A DNA stretch of 64,000 bases from Alnus glutinosa. Taxonomy: Eukaryota > Streptophyta > Magnoliopsida > Fagales > Betulaceae. The position numbers were made by a program, and so were the translations under genes. Below, piece by piece: positions 24,955-38,700 of this stretch. Where the stretch lies: positions 34,653,804-34,717,803 of the forward strand of contig NC_084888.1 of the NCBI RefSeq assembly GCF_958979055.1, read 5' to 3'. Below the pieces are notes generated by a model that searched no databases, was not told the DNA's origin, and was given only the letters and a program-made list of their open reading frames with translations. Every line of letters begins with the position of its first letter. Positions within the stretch are counted from its first letter, which is position 1.

Positions 24955-27846
24955 ATGGACCAGAGACCCCCCTACTTGCGCACATCGTGCACCACGCCTA
25001 CCCGTGCCTTGCACGACTACATCCACACCGGCGATGTCAGCGACACTACATACCACACCGTGACCACACCACCCGGACGCCGTTTATAGACCATTGCCCC
25101 CGGGTACGGCGGGGATGAGCTCGTCAGATCCCGGGCAGACGAGCGTAGCTGGATATTCTCCTTCTCCATACCCGCCTACGTCCACACCGGCGATGTTAGC
25201 GGCACTACATACTACACCGTGGCCACACCACTCGGACGCCGTTTATCGACCATTGCCCCCGGGTACGGCGGGGATGAGCAGGTTAGATCACGGCCAGACG
25301 AGCTCAGCTGGGTATTCTCCTTCTCCATACACGACGTTCTCCCAGGCCGGGATCACCTCACCGGGTCATATTGATCGATGGTGGGCGCGAGAGTGTCATG
25401 ATCTGAGCAGATTCCCGTTGTACTATCCATACCCCCTTACACCACCTATGCCAGTCAACCCTGATAGTGAGACTCAGGATGACAGATTCCCGCTGTCACA
25501 GCGGGGGGGATGCCTATGCCGGCTATGCGGTCAGGACAGCTGTCAGCATCGGTGGGGGGCCAGGGCCCGGCACCTAGGGAGAGCCAGATGACTGTTTATG
25601 AACAGAGCCAGTTGCCGCTTTCTAGGGAGAGTCAGGACCCAGATGTGGGGGAGAGCCAGCTGCCCCGCGAGGGGGACGATGTGATGTTGGGTCTTGATCA
25701 GTTAGCCCATGATGTCCCCCAGGATATGCCTTCGGATGACGATCATGATGATGAGCATCACCCAGAAGATGAGGTAGGCGAGGAGCATGCTGGTGACCCA
25801 GCGACCGAGCACATAGCGTTCGACCATATTCGGCTGATGGGTAAGTACATTTTTATACATCATTATATCTTAATTTAGTAAGTTCGTATAATATTTAAAT
25901 TGAATTTTTAATTTATTAATATAATTAAGTTATTTAGTGTTAATATATTAACGTTTTATAGTTATTGACTAGGGTATAACCCAGACGGGAGCATCTATTT
26001 TGAGGTGATTAAGGACCCAGAGAGAAATTGGGTGCTCCCGAGGGGGAAGAAAGTTGTGTTGCAGTACAATGCTGCAACACAACCCGTGGGACGAGCATGC
26101 AATCATTATAGACGGGCTGCGGGCAAGCTTTTACGGAGCGGGTCCCACATTCACTTGCGAGACAAATGGGCAAAGGTAGATAAGCAGATTAAGCGGGCTA
26201 TGTGGGATGCCATAATGGTATGTGTATGAAACTAATATATGTATTTTGTGAAATTAAAGTTAAGATGATGTTTTTATTGAACTGCTAAAATTAATCATTA
26301 GATTGAATGTGCAGCAAGAATTTTATGTACCTGTATCCGTCGACCAGCGCCTGGCACAGAATGAATTCTGGGGTGATATGGGCCGTAAGCACCGTTCGTG
26401 GAAGTCGAAGTTAAGGACCCAGCTACAGATTCGAGACGGTGACACGCCATTGACAATACGTGCGAGAATGCCAGATACGTTTTTTGATAAGTATGACCGA
26501 ACTGATGTGGAGGACGTACTGCACGAGTGGTGCACAAAAATAAATCTGGTATGTAGGTCTTTGAATGTATTACTATAATGTTGTGTTTTTTTAATAAACA
26601 GTTCATTCAATCATAGCACATAAGTAATTAAGTGTATCAATTCTTACATTTTTTTGGGAATGTTCAATGCAAAGGCGAGGTCTGAACGAATGAAGCGGCT
26701 GCGGGAGCAGAATGACATCCCCCATAGTCTGGGGTCCAAAAGTTATGCCAAATTTAATCACGATGAGGTATGAAACAATATGTAAAAACCATAATTCTTA
26801 TTTGTGCGTAACTGTTCTTTCTTAACATTAAATGAATATCCAATGTTTGTTATATATTTATATTGTATGGCGACAGGCATCTATATCTGGCACGCCCCCC
26901 ACTCGCGCCGAGTCGTTTGTGAAGACGCACACAAGGAAAGACGGCACTTACCTGAACGAGCGGACACGGGACCTATGCGTATGCTACTGTTATAGGTTAT
27001 CGATTATTATTAGTTATGCGTGTGATAAAGAGGTTATTAATTACCAGTGTTTTGTATGTTGACAACGTACAGGAGCGGATGACACAGAGTTTGTCCAATG
27101 ATCCTGCTGCCTCGGAACCCGTCTCATCAGATACGGTGCGTTGGGCACCTGGCGACGCGTACGAGCAAGCGGTTGGGCGACCCGAGTATGCGGGTAGGGT
27201 TTGGCAGGTTGGGCCGAACGTTACTCCTGTTCGCGGGACTTGTTTCTCGTATAGGGCTCGCACACGAGGGGGACCGGCCGAGGGCACGTCTCAGGATTGG
27301 GCTGCTCACAAAATTGCGGAGATGGATATCATGTTACGGGCCGAGAGAGAGAGGAATGACGGGTTGGAGGGCATAGTGCGGGCCGAGAGAGAGCGGGCTG
27401 ACAGCATGGAGCAGCGCATACGACAGTTTGATGCTATGGAGCAGCGCATGCGACAGTTTGAGGACTTCATGTCCTTTATAGGATTATCGTTCGTATGCCC
27501 TGGTGCTCAGCAGTCTTCACCTGCACACGTAGGTAGTACGTCATCTGTTAGTAGTGCGCCTGCAGGTATGGTTCATATTATGTATACACTTAGGTTTATT
27601 TTTAATTTGTTCTCATTACTTGTTTAAATTTGCATATAATATTATATAGGTTAATTATTTTTATTACTTGCAGGTAATGCGACAATGGTTGGTCTGTTGT
27701 CGCCTGCTGGACAATTGCTGAGCCAACAATACCCTCTCGGGACTCCATCGCCCGTTACACCATCTCTTGCGGGACAATCGCCAGTTGGCGAGGTCACGCC
27801 CGGGACTGCACCTCGTGATCCGCAGCGACATCCTCCAGATTTGTAG
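24955..27846 (+). pseudogene. CACTA (En/Spm) accessory gene, Transposase_24-like, seven exons with a damaged first exon
   Basis: Exons at about 24955-25840, 25973-26217, 26315-26548, 26675-26767, 26877-26978, 27073-27565 and 27674-27846 join by GT-AG introns in consistent phase. Exons 2-7 are open from end to end. They encode a region of the plant Ptta/En/Spm 'Transposase_24' type (exon 2 with NWVLPRGKK, exon 3 with [20 protein letters not shown], exon 5 with [17 protein letters not shown]), then a coiled coil in exon 6 (repeated RAERER and MEQRIRQF) and a Ser/Pro/Thr-rich tail. Such proteins are the second product of CACTA elements and bind subterminal repeats in the best-studied cases. Exon 1 is Pro/Tyr-rich and broken: a 159-bp tandem duplication, a stop at about 25087-25089, and a frame change near 25505. 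No TNP2-type transposase is present upstream, so the element is partial. Confidence 0.72.
25023..25340 (+). repeat. 159-bp tandem duplication inside the CACTA accessory gene
   Basis: Two adjacent copies (about 25023-25181 and 25182-25340) share CACCGGCGATGTYAGCGRCA and CCATTGCCCCCGGGTACGG. The length is a multiple of three (53 codons), so the duplication alone keeps frame, but the first copy carries stops in both useful frames. Confidence 0.8.
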
Positions 27847-28084
27847 ATATTTTGTGTATTTTTTTTTTTGTTAGTAACGAATAACTTTATTAAATCAAGA
27901 TTCTCAAATTTGTTGATACTGTTGTGTAAGTATTTATTGTTAGTAATGAATACATTTATTAATACATGGTATTCGAATTTTTAAATATTGTTGTTTTGAT
28001 TAATTTGTGCAATTTGATTTTGTGATATTTTGGGATAAAATAAATTTGGAGAATGTTAGTAAAAAAATATATATATATATATTT
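27847..28084. other. 3' flank of the CACTA accessory gene
   Basis: AT-rich sequence with no gene, between the accessory gene stop and the CACTA subterminal region. Confidence 0.5.
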
Positions 28085-28238
28085 TGTACGCTGCCAATTG
28101 TTGGCCGCGTGTATTAATTGTGTAATTAGTGTTGCTCAGATCCACCGCGTGTATGTACACGACTACTTACACGCGGCCAACAGTTCGCCACGTGTACAGT
28201 GACTATACATGAGGCGAAAATCAAATTTTTTTGTAGTG
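28085..28238. mobile_element. CACTA 3' terminus (first copy)
   Basis: Ends in TTTTTTTGTAGTG, the reverse complement of the canonical CACTACAA terminus. Inside are several CGCGTGTA and ACACGCGGCC repeats in both orientations, typical of subterminal transposase-binding arrays. It is downstream of, and in the right orientation for, the accessory gene. A matching 5' CACTA end was not found to the left, so the element is truncated or rearranged there. Confidence 0.75.
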
Positions 28239-29021
28239 AATGGACGAAAGGACCCAATTTAAAAACGCGAAAAAATTAAGAATTAAATGTTTAAAATTAA
28301 AAAGTGAGGGACCATTTTCAAATAGCGCATCGACTCAAGAATTTATTATACATTTATCTAAATAAAAATTATAAATTTAAATTTATTTCATTTTACTCCG
28401 TATTGTATTATCATTATTATCACGAGCACAAAAGGAAAGTGACTTTTAATTTAGCTCCTCATTTCTAAAGTAAGTCAATGAAGTCATCCTTTTTCTTTTT
28501 CATTTTTTCCTTTCTTTATAGATAAAGTAAGTCATCCTTTAATATTATTCAAAAAAAAAAAAAAAAAAAAGTCATCCTTTAATAGATACAGTGAGTCATC
28601 CGGTGCTCATTATGCGCATCTTGCATGTGTGGTAGAGATTCTAGGGAGTGTGAAAATCCACGGATATTCCACAAAATAATTCTTGTTGCACCAATGTTCC
28701 ACTGATATTTCAAAGATTATGGTCCCATCATCGATTTGTTCCCATTTTTTTTTCTTAATCTATTATAGCCTATTAGACTAATTAATGTTATCTCATCATC
28801 TTTCATTTCGCAAAGCTTATTATGGAGTGGTCTTTTTGACTAAAACTACTCTACATAACCTTTAGAGGGATGGGGGTGATGAATACAATTGTTTTCTCCA
28901 TTGTAAATCATGATATTTTGAGTACAAAATATATGAAAAGAGCTAGGAATATACATGCGGGTGAATATTAACCGTCTACATTCATTATTCGTAACTATCT
29001 GTTATCTATTAGTGTGATAAC
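28239..29021. other. Spacer between two CACTA termini
   Basis: AT-rich and gene-free. An A run near 28549-28570 is flanked by two copies of GTCATCCTTTAAT. Confidence 0.5.
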
Positions 29022-29158
29022 AATTGTGCAATTAGTGTTACCCAGATCCACCGTGTGTATGTACGCGGCTACTTACACGCGGCCAACAGTTCGCCGCGTG
29101 TACAGTGATCGTACACGCGGCGAACTGCAAGTGGCGAAAATCAAATTTTTTTGTAGTG
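29022..29158. mobile_element. CACTA 3' terminus (second copy)
   Basis: About 130 bp closely match 28100-28238 (GCAATTAGTGTTACCCAGAT; TTACACGCGGCCAACAGTTC) and end in TTTTTTTGTAGTG. Compared with the first copy its CGCGG motifs are better preserved. It is either the end of a second, internally lost element or a duplicated terminus. Confidence 0.7.
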
Positions 29159-29625
29159 ATGCCTTAGATGATTTTTAGTTTTTTAGAATCAACCTTGAAC
29201 TCTAAAAATGACCAAATTGCTATTGATGTATTTTCAGGTTTAATTCAAGTGTTTTGAACTAGATTTCAACTGGGACTTGGAAATAAGACATAACACAAAA
29301 CTACAACAAAACGTTATATATACAACACAAACTAGGTTTAACAAATACAAATTAAGGAGTCTTTTAGAAAGACTTGAAGATATTTACAAGATGCTTAGTA
29401 ACGAAGGAAAGCAACATGTAACCCAAGTTGCTTCTCAAAGTTAACTTTACAATTATGACTTTGAATAAGTCATGATTAAGATGCTTTTAGAATAAGAGAG
29501 ATTTACATAACTTCTCAATGAAGTTAGCTTCTAAATATCTCCCCAAAAAAATATCTTTTCAGTAAATATCTTCTCAAAGTTACTTATCCTATAAGTAAAA
29601 AACCCTACTTACTTCATCATCTTGA
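29159..29625. other. Gene-free spacer
   Basis: AT-rich intergenic sequence with short repeated phrases around CTTCTCAAAGTTA; no gene. Confidence 0.5.
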
Positions 29626-30360
29626 CCATGTTTGGTAAGCAATGTTACCATGCAAAATCGTGGGTTCGGGTCCGGGTCCCACGCCCGTCATTTTCTTCAG
29701 CCTTTTCAGTTGAATTTGTCCGTAGAGAAAGAGAGGAGATGTAAAGGGTGTTTTGGGCGTGGAATTGTCAACCAAAAACTGTTTATTTTTATTTTATTTT
29801 ATTTTTACGTTGCTGTTTTACCATTACTTATTAATGGTTAATTGTTTGCCAGCTAGACGACATACAAGCCAAATCAAGTCAGAAGGAGCCACGTGATCCC
29901 TTCTTTGGTTGACAATTACACATCCAAAAGAGATATGATCTATACACAAAAGCCTCACAACTCTCACACAACAGTCCTACGTGGCAAGCATATTTTATTG
30001 TTTTTTTTGTGTTTTGGTTCCTGCGGCTAGAAGAAGACATGCGAGAGAGGGAAAATCAAAATTTCCCTCAACCGAGCCACTGCCCAGTCCCTCTCTCTCT
30101 CAAATTTCTCTCCGTGCAGATCCCGTCGCCGGCAGATCCTCTCCAGCTCCGGCAGATCCTCTCCACAAATCTCTCTCTCCAGCGCCCGCTTCTTCTTCTA
30201 CTTCTCCAGCTCTCTCTCTCTCTCTCTCTCCGGCGGGCTCCCTCTCTTCGCCGTTCTCTCTCGGCGTCCGGCGTCCGGCGTCCTCTGTCGTCCGGCAGAT
30301 CTCATCCCAGTCCAGCTCTGTCTCCGGCAGATCTTCTCTCCGGCGGGCAGGTATTTTTTT
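29626..30360. repeat. Left inverted repeat of the ~6 kb element
   Basis: Matches 34780-35599 in reverse complement, except for about 150 bp (29780-29930) with no partner. The inner part is a CT-rich block with repeats of CCGGCAGATCCTCTCCAGCT and ends in a splice-donor-like CAG/GTATT at about 30350. It looks like a captured or evolved 5' UTR. Confidence 0.65.
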
Positions 30361-33300
30361 TTTTTTTTTTTTCTTTTTTGCTGCTACATTCTGTTTGAAA
30401 TTTTGATTTGGGGTTTTTTTGTTCTTTTTTTGTTTTGGCTGCTACGTGAACTATGGTTTTGCAGCTTTGTTGTTTTGCTTTGCATTTTGCTTTATTATAA
30501 TTTTTGGGTCGTTTTTCCATTGCACACAAGGTGCTTGATAAAATGCTCCACTGAGCTGGCTAGTAGATTTCAGAAATTTTGTAGATTTTCGTGGATTTGG
30601 ACTAATTTACTGGCTACGCACAAGAAATTACGAGTAAAACAGAACAGTGTTTGTGAAAATTATGCGTGTGGGATTGGAAAATGGAAATGATGCTTATCAC
30701 GAAATTGCCTTGTTTTTGGCCACTTGATTGAGCTTCTCTTTCTTGTCTTCTGCTACAATAAATCGGCCAATGGCTTCAAATTTTGACTCCCACTACTATA
30801 CATACAACTAATTATACACACATTTGTTCATGCTTACAGATAGGTTAATGAGAGGTTAATATTATTATAAATGAACTAATGAGAGGTTAATATTTTATTA
30901 AAAAAAGACTAATAATACACTCATTTTCACTTCCTTATGTGTAGTGGCGGAGCCACATTAGGGCCAGTGGGGGCCGTAGCCCCACAAGCCCTTTAATTCT
31001 TTAAGCGAAATTTTGAAGTGGCTCCTGCATAATTGTGAATTTTTTTTAAAAAAAACTTTTAAAAAAGTTTATGTTGCTCGTAAACCATCTTCTTTTATGG
31101 TGAGTTATATTGTTTTGGTTTCATTAAGCAGTATTTGCGATTTAGAGAATTATATAAAATAACACATTCAATTTTTTAAACATTCTTGTAGGTCTTTTGA
31201 TGTAAATTAAGGTAGTATATATCTGGGTCGCTATTAATTTTCTCAATCCTATGATTGGCACTTTGCTTGTATGATTGAATACTAAAATAATCTTAATAGC
31301 TTTCATAAATCTATTTTGAATATTTTTCTTCCTCTACGTTTTCTTAATAACCAAATGGAGTGTATGTTTGGCAGTGCCAGAAGAGAGTTTTGGTTTGTGA
31401 TAGAATTTTCTATGTGGTTAATTCCCTATAGGTTACAATGTCAATTTATTCTAATTAAGAAGTTACAAGTATGCCATGTTGTTTTTGCTTGGAACTCAGA
31501 TAAGATGAAAAAATAAAATAAAAAATATATATGCCCAATAATGCAACAAATTAATCATTTATATATGTCATCAGATTTTTCGTACTGATTAGTTTGTTGT
31601 CAAATGAATAGAGAATAAGAGTGCTGGATAATCTTTTTTTTTCTTCAATAATTTGATTGTTCTATGAAAGCTTTTATTCATCAAAAAAAAAAAAAAATTA
31701 TTTCAAATCAGTTCAACATATTAGCAATTGGAGCAAATTCATACAAACCTTCCTTGTTCATATTTTTCAAACTCCATGAAGGGATTTGTTAAAGCAGGGT
31801 ATTGGATCCATGGTTGTGTTTTGTTATGCTGTAATTTGGTATTTAGTGATTATTTTTTTCAACTTTCATGGTGCAATGGTTTGTGTTATTATTTAACTAT
31901 GCTATAGTTTGTTCAAATCGATAGTAACTGAGTTCTAGACACAATGATTCCTTGCGGTGTGAATATGTGCCTTTTTTCTTTTTCTTTTTGCACATGGTGG
32001 TTCCAATATCAAACTGATCAAGAATGCAATTTACAATGAGTTCAGGATATCACTGTAAGTTGTGTTCTTTAACTCTTTGTAAGTTGCAACTTTTTTCTTT
32101 TCCTACATTTCCTTCCCTTCGATCACCAATTAAGTGTTTGGAGGAACCAATGCAGCATATTTAGAATGTATACTATATGTAGCCAGCATTTTTTTTTTTT
32201 TTTTTTTTTAATCATGCCTTTCAATCGACCTCAAAAAAAGGGGTTTGGCTTTATTGGTTGTTTTTTGCATCTGGAAGTTATGTTACAATATTCTGTAAAA
32301 AAGGGGTTTGGCTTTATTGGTTGTTTTTTTGCAGGATCTTTTAGATCTTTTTCTCTTCAATGGCTCGAAGCATTCACAGAAATTTCAAGCACTGCTGACC
32401 ATCTCATAAAAGAAGTACCGATCAATGATGAAACAATATCATGCTGCTTTAGCCTTTTTTAATTTTGTTTATAGAATTATATGTAACTAGGATATAGTGA
32501 AATTTTTATATTGTAATGTTGGATAATGGATAAGCTCTACAAGTGTTGTTAGATGTTCATTCAGTTTTGAAGAATCTGCTTAAGCATCTTGTTGTCTTTT
32601 TGCTTTTTGGTTAGCTTTGGTTGTCTCTTTCATTGTTTGTAGTACCCCCCAACCAAAGGTATAGTTTAAAATACAAACGAAAACCAGTGTTCTTTTTGGT
32701 ATGTAAATTAATGTAGAATAGTAATGTCTAAAAATATTGATCACCAAATATTCAGCCATGATCACGTATTCATGTGAAAATCACCAAATTTATGGGACAA
32801 GAACGCTGTTTTCTGCATGAAATACACTAGTTCCATCGCCTTTCTGACCTCGTGAGGAAACAATTTTTCCCTACTTTTGACATATTTGGTAAACCAATTT
32901 AACGAGTCCATATTTGTTTTATTTTATCATTATTTATTTTTTCTTTTTTTAGTGAAGGGACAACCTTCTTGCAATCACGCTTGTTAACAGTCTAACAAGC
33001 CTGTATGGCTGAAACCAACCTGGGTTGATTCAACCACCTTGCATATAATCATAGTAAAGACAAAAACACATACAAAGCAATGCAAACAAGATGTCCCAAA
33101 AAGCTAAACCACAGGTTTTCACACTTGGTTTCCACTTCATAGTGATTTAGTGAAGGTTGAAAGAGCATTATAAGATACCAACTAATGACACCATGACAGT
33201 CCAGAAAGAGACACCAGTTAAACATCAGTAAGTGTGCCGATGGCCATCCAATCTAGAAAAGGTTCCATGGATATAAATTTGATTGACTTGATACCATAGT

Positions 33301-33466
33301 CAGATATGGAATTTATAACCCTAGCTTATGGGGCATTAGCAAATTCAAGAATGAAATATGTTAAATAAAGAAATGCTTTTTCCTTTAAACCATATACAGT
33401 TTGAATCATTACATGTACCACAACAAAACTTAATCCAAACAATAAAATGTGGAGAAGCTTGTCAAC
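30361..33466. other. Core of the ~6 kb element, left part
   Basis: No gene identified. At 32235-32335 a ~33-bp phrase (AAAAAAGGGGTTTGGCTTTA and on) is repeated directly, the second copy ending in a splice-acceptor-like TTTTTTTGCAG; the 40-residue frame after it (32335-32460) is unassigned. A hAT-like GTAGTGGCGGAGCCAC start lies at 30950 with no partner end found. Confidence 0.4.
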
Positions 33467-34779
<1,313 letters not shown>

Positions 34780-35472
34780 CTGATGGGTGGCGAAAATCAT
34801 GAAAAGAGAGAAGCAGAAAACTTACAACAGGAACACGGCGAGAGAGAGGGAGGGGGTTGCTCCGATGGGTGGCGGTCAGTGGGTCTTGGTGGCCGGCGAG
34901 AGAGGAAATTCACCCCTTTTATTTGTAGCAACAGATCCGGCCAAAGAGAGAGAGATCCTTTTTTATGGGCGTCGCCGGAGACAGATCCGGCCGCCAAATC
35001 TACTGGAGTGGGGACGACAGAGGACGCCTACCGCCAAGAGAGAAGCCGGCGACGTCACTGACCGGAGAGCAGATCTGTACGAAGAGAGATTTCAGAGAGA
35101 GAGAGGGAAGCGCTGGACGACGGGCGCTGGACGACGGAGAAGGGCACCGGACGACGGACGACGGAAGCGCCGGACGACTGGGCAGCGTTGGAATCATCGG
35201 ACGACGGACGACGGAAGCGCCGGACGACGGACGACGCTCCACGGGCAGAGAGATTTTAGATCTGTACGGGCAGAGAGATTTCAGAGAGAGAGAGAGAGGT
35301 CTTCGTGCGAAATTTGAAATTTGAGAGATTTCAGTGTGTAGATCATTTTTAGCCGCGTGAACGAAAATAGAAAAAAAAACAATAAAATATTAATGCCACG
35401 TAGGCGTGTTGTGAAAATGTTGTGGAAGAAATGTGTATAGATCATTTCTCCATCCAAAAACACCCTTTACAA

Positions 35473-35510
<38 letters not shown>

Positions 35511-35599
35511 GACAAATTCAACTGAAAAGGCTGAAGAAAATGGCAGACGTGGGACCCGAACGCACCATTTCGCACGGTAACGTTGCGTACCAAACATGG
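34780..35599. repeat. Right inverted repeat of the ~6 kb element
   Basis: Reverse-complement partner of 29626-30360. The inner part expands a GGACGACGGACGACGGAAGC motif several times; the equivalent motif is shorter on the left. A CT run lies at about 35475-35504. Confidence 0.65.
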
Positions 35600-35725
35600 C
35601 CCTTATCTCATCCACCAAGGTGCTTGACCAAGACTTGTTAAATCCAAGTCAATCTTAACACCGGTCCAGTTTGATTGTCCCAAGAGTACTCCCAACCTTA
35701 CGGCATAATCGATCTTTGGCTGGAA

Positions 35726-35733
35726 TATAAATA
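35726..35733 (+). promoter_or_regulatory. TATA box of CASPL copy B
   Basis: TATAAATA 67 bp before the ATG, in the context shared with copies A and C. Confidence 0.75.
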
Positions 35734-35792
35734 CAGATGGATTGTCGCAACTACACGGCATAGATGTTTCAGGCTTTATAAACGTGTTGAAG

Positions 35793-38700
35793 ATGGCGTT
35801 ATCGGCTTCGCCTGCTAAGGTCACTCTTTCACTGAGGGGCCTTTCAATGGTTTTCCTACTTGCATCGATCACACTCCTTTTTATCAGTGACAACTCGGTC
35901 CCTGAATATAACGGCGTCCGCTTCCTCGGCTACAAGGATTTCTCTAGCTACAAGTAATTATAATTAATTAATTAATTAAGCTCCGATCCGAAAACTTTTA
36001 CTGTTATTTCTCTTTGTTTTACTATTTTAATTAATTAACGTTAAACTTGTATAAACTGTATGCAGATACATGGTTGGTGCTGCTGTAATTGGCATGGGAT
36101 ATAGCCTCTTGCAAATAATTTCATTTGGAATCTTCCGGATCTTGATGAAGAAGGATAGCGACGTATACTACCTAATTGAATTTTATGGTGACAAGGTATA
36201 TATATACAACCATCCCATAATTACTTTGTTTTGTTTAAATCATCCCTTAATTATCCTGCCACTAATTAATTTTATCTAGATTCAATATACTTTGGAGCTC
36301 ATTTTGTGCTTAATAGCTAATTAATTATATTCTCAACCAATTAAATTAACACTTATTTTAGTCTCTAAAAAATGCATGAAGTTCTTCTAACTTACTTTTA
36401 AAGTAAGCACAGGTGCTGTAATTTGATGAATGGTTAGGATTGCTTTAGAATTTTATTGACCTAAACAATGACGTTTTAAATTCAAAAAAAATTAGGGTAA
36501 AACACTTTTTTGGTCCCTAAGTTTTAACAACTTTATTTTTTAGTCCTTGAATTTCAATTCACATCATAGATGGTACTTCAATTTTGAAAAAAGACGAAAT
36601 TAGTATTTCAGTTAAGTTTTCCGTCCAAAAACTAATGGTCCGCCACGTGTTAACATTTGAAGTTGACACGTGACACTATATACAAAAATTAAGAATCTTT
36701 AAAAATTAATAAAAATTAAAAAAATTTGAAAAACAAAAAAAAACAAAGGGGTGGCTTTGTTTTTTTATTTTTCAATTTTTTAATATTTTTTTAAGTTTAA
36801 TATTTTTTAATTAATTTTTAAAGATTTTTATTTTTTATTTTATATAGTGCCACGTGTCAACCTATGAGGTTGACACATGACGAGCCATTAGTTTTTAGAT
36901 GGAAAACCTGACTGACGTACTAATTCAGTCATTTCCTAAAACTGAAGTATCTTCTGTGATGCGAATTGAAATTTAGAGACTAAAAAATAAAATTTTTAAA
37001 ATTCGGAGATTAGAGATGTATTTAACCCAAAAAATTAAACCAAAACTTGCTATTTGACGCCGTTAAGAGGATTGACCTAGGGAGCATCTTCTCCAATTCT
37101 CCGGCGAGTTTTTCAAAATAAGAAATAATCGAAAAAAAAATAAAAAATTTAAAGCCCCTTCATTTTCTCAAAAAAAAAAAAAAAATCAAGCTCTGAATAT
37201 CTCTCTCTTCTCGGTCAAGCTCAGATAAACAAAAATCAAAGCTTGAAAAAGGCAGACAAGACTTTGACTTTGGGATTATGAGCTCAGATCAGCTCAAAGA
37301 AGCAACCAAAAAGAAACTGCCTCTGGAGTTTGAGCGAGAAGAGAGAATTCAGCAAAATCGTCGAAAAATGGGAGTGGGGTCGCCGACTGACAAGGGAGAG
37401 GCGAAAGAAGGGAACGAAAAAAAATGGATGTTATGGTGTTTGCTGAGTTTCTCAAAGACCAAATGCTGAAGCTTTGTTCCCTATCCTCCCCTACAACACC
37501 CAGACATTTGGATCCGGCTTTTGTGCTTTAAGAATAGCATTCCCAATCAGCCAAACTAGAAAAACAAAACCAAAACTCCAAAACGAAAGTTCCAGACTCA
37601 TAAGAGAAAAAGACCCAAACGAAAGTTCCAGAGACAGAGAGAAAACCAAAGCAAGAACACCCAAGTAAGCCCAAATTCCCAAGTCCCAAAAGACTCCAAT
37701 CAAAACCTAGATGAAGAACACTAGAAAGTGACGCTCCCCACTGGGCCAGTCCTCATAATGGCGTCAAACAGCAAGTTTTGGTTTAATTTTTTCCTGAGTT
37801 TAAAATGTCTCCGTTTAGGTTAATAAAATTCTAAAACAGTCTTAACCCTTCATCAAATTACAGCACTTGTGCTGTAGTAAAGTACAGAAGCCGGATCCAC
37901 TTCAAAGTAGTGTCAAATATTCTTCATTTAAAAAGTAGCGTTAATTTAGACCGTTTTGTCAATTAAATGTTATGGAAAAAAAAAATACTAAAACTATTTT
38001 GATATATTGATATGGCATATGCCACACACACACACATATAATCTATTTCTTTGATTATGTATACAAAAAAAATTCTTAAGTGAATTTTGTTAGCCACATT
38101 AGTCATCACATGAAAAACTAACATTACGCAGTGTCACTTTTCGTCAGCCAAGCAAATGGAGAGACTTAACTAAAACTTTTTCAAAATTTGATTGTAATTT
38201 TTTCTGTTTTAGAGAGCATATTGAAATATATATTTTTCAAGGTTTTTTTTTTTTTTTTTTTTTTTTTACGCATTTTAACTTTCACTTTTGCAAAAAAAAA
38301 AAAAAAAAAAAAAAAGCAATTGCGCGCATGACTCACAGTTTAATGAAATTACCGGAATTTGTTTCAATTAATGGTCCTCTAATTAAGTAATTTTTTCGTT
38401 TGATATGTATAATGTTAGGTTTTCAAAACTATAGTTGTTGTAAGTCTAGGTTTCCTTGTTAAGTTGGGACTTCATTTGGTGATTAAAGTTAAAGAACAGA
38501 AGTTATCATTCGCTAGCCAATTGATAGCTGTTATATTAAATATGATCTTAAAAGTGTTTAAAAGAACTAAGATCTAAGAGTTAAGGCCGCAGTCCCGATC
38601 ATAGAACACCTAAACAGAGGTCTACATAATTTAAAAATTCAAGTTCTCGAGAAGGTCAGTCATAATAGTGGTGAATAAGCTCAAATGAGAAAGAAGTATA

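Noticed and set aside
34783..35324. Arg/Gly-rich frames in the right inverted repeat
   Set aside because: Several overlapping frames on both strands are open because of a repeated GGACGACGGAC motif; they are by-products of the repeat.
35742..35792. Longer N-terminus for CASPL copies B and C (extra 17 codons)
   Set aside because: The extension has no ATG, starts next to the TATA box, and is absent from copy A; the ATG at 35793/45983 aligns with copy A.
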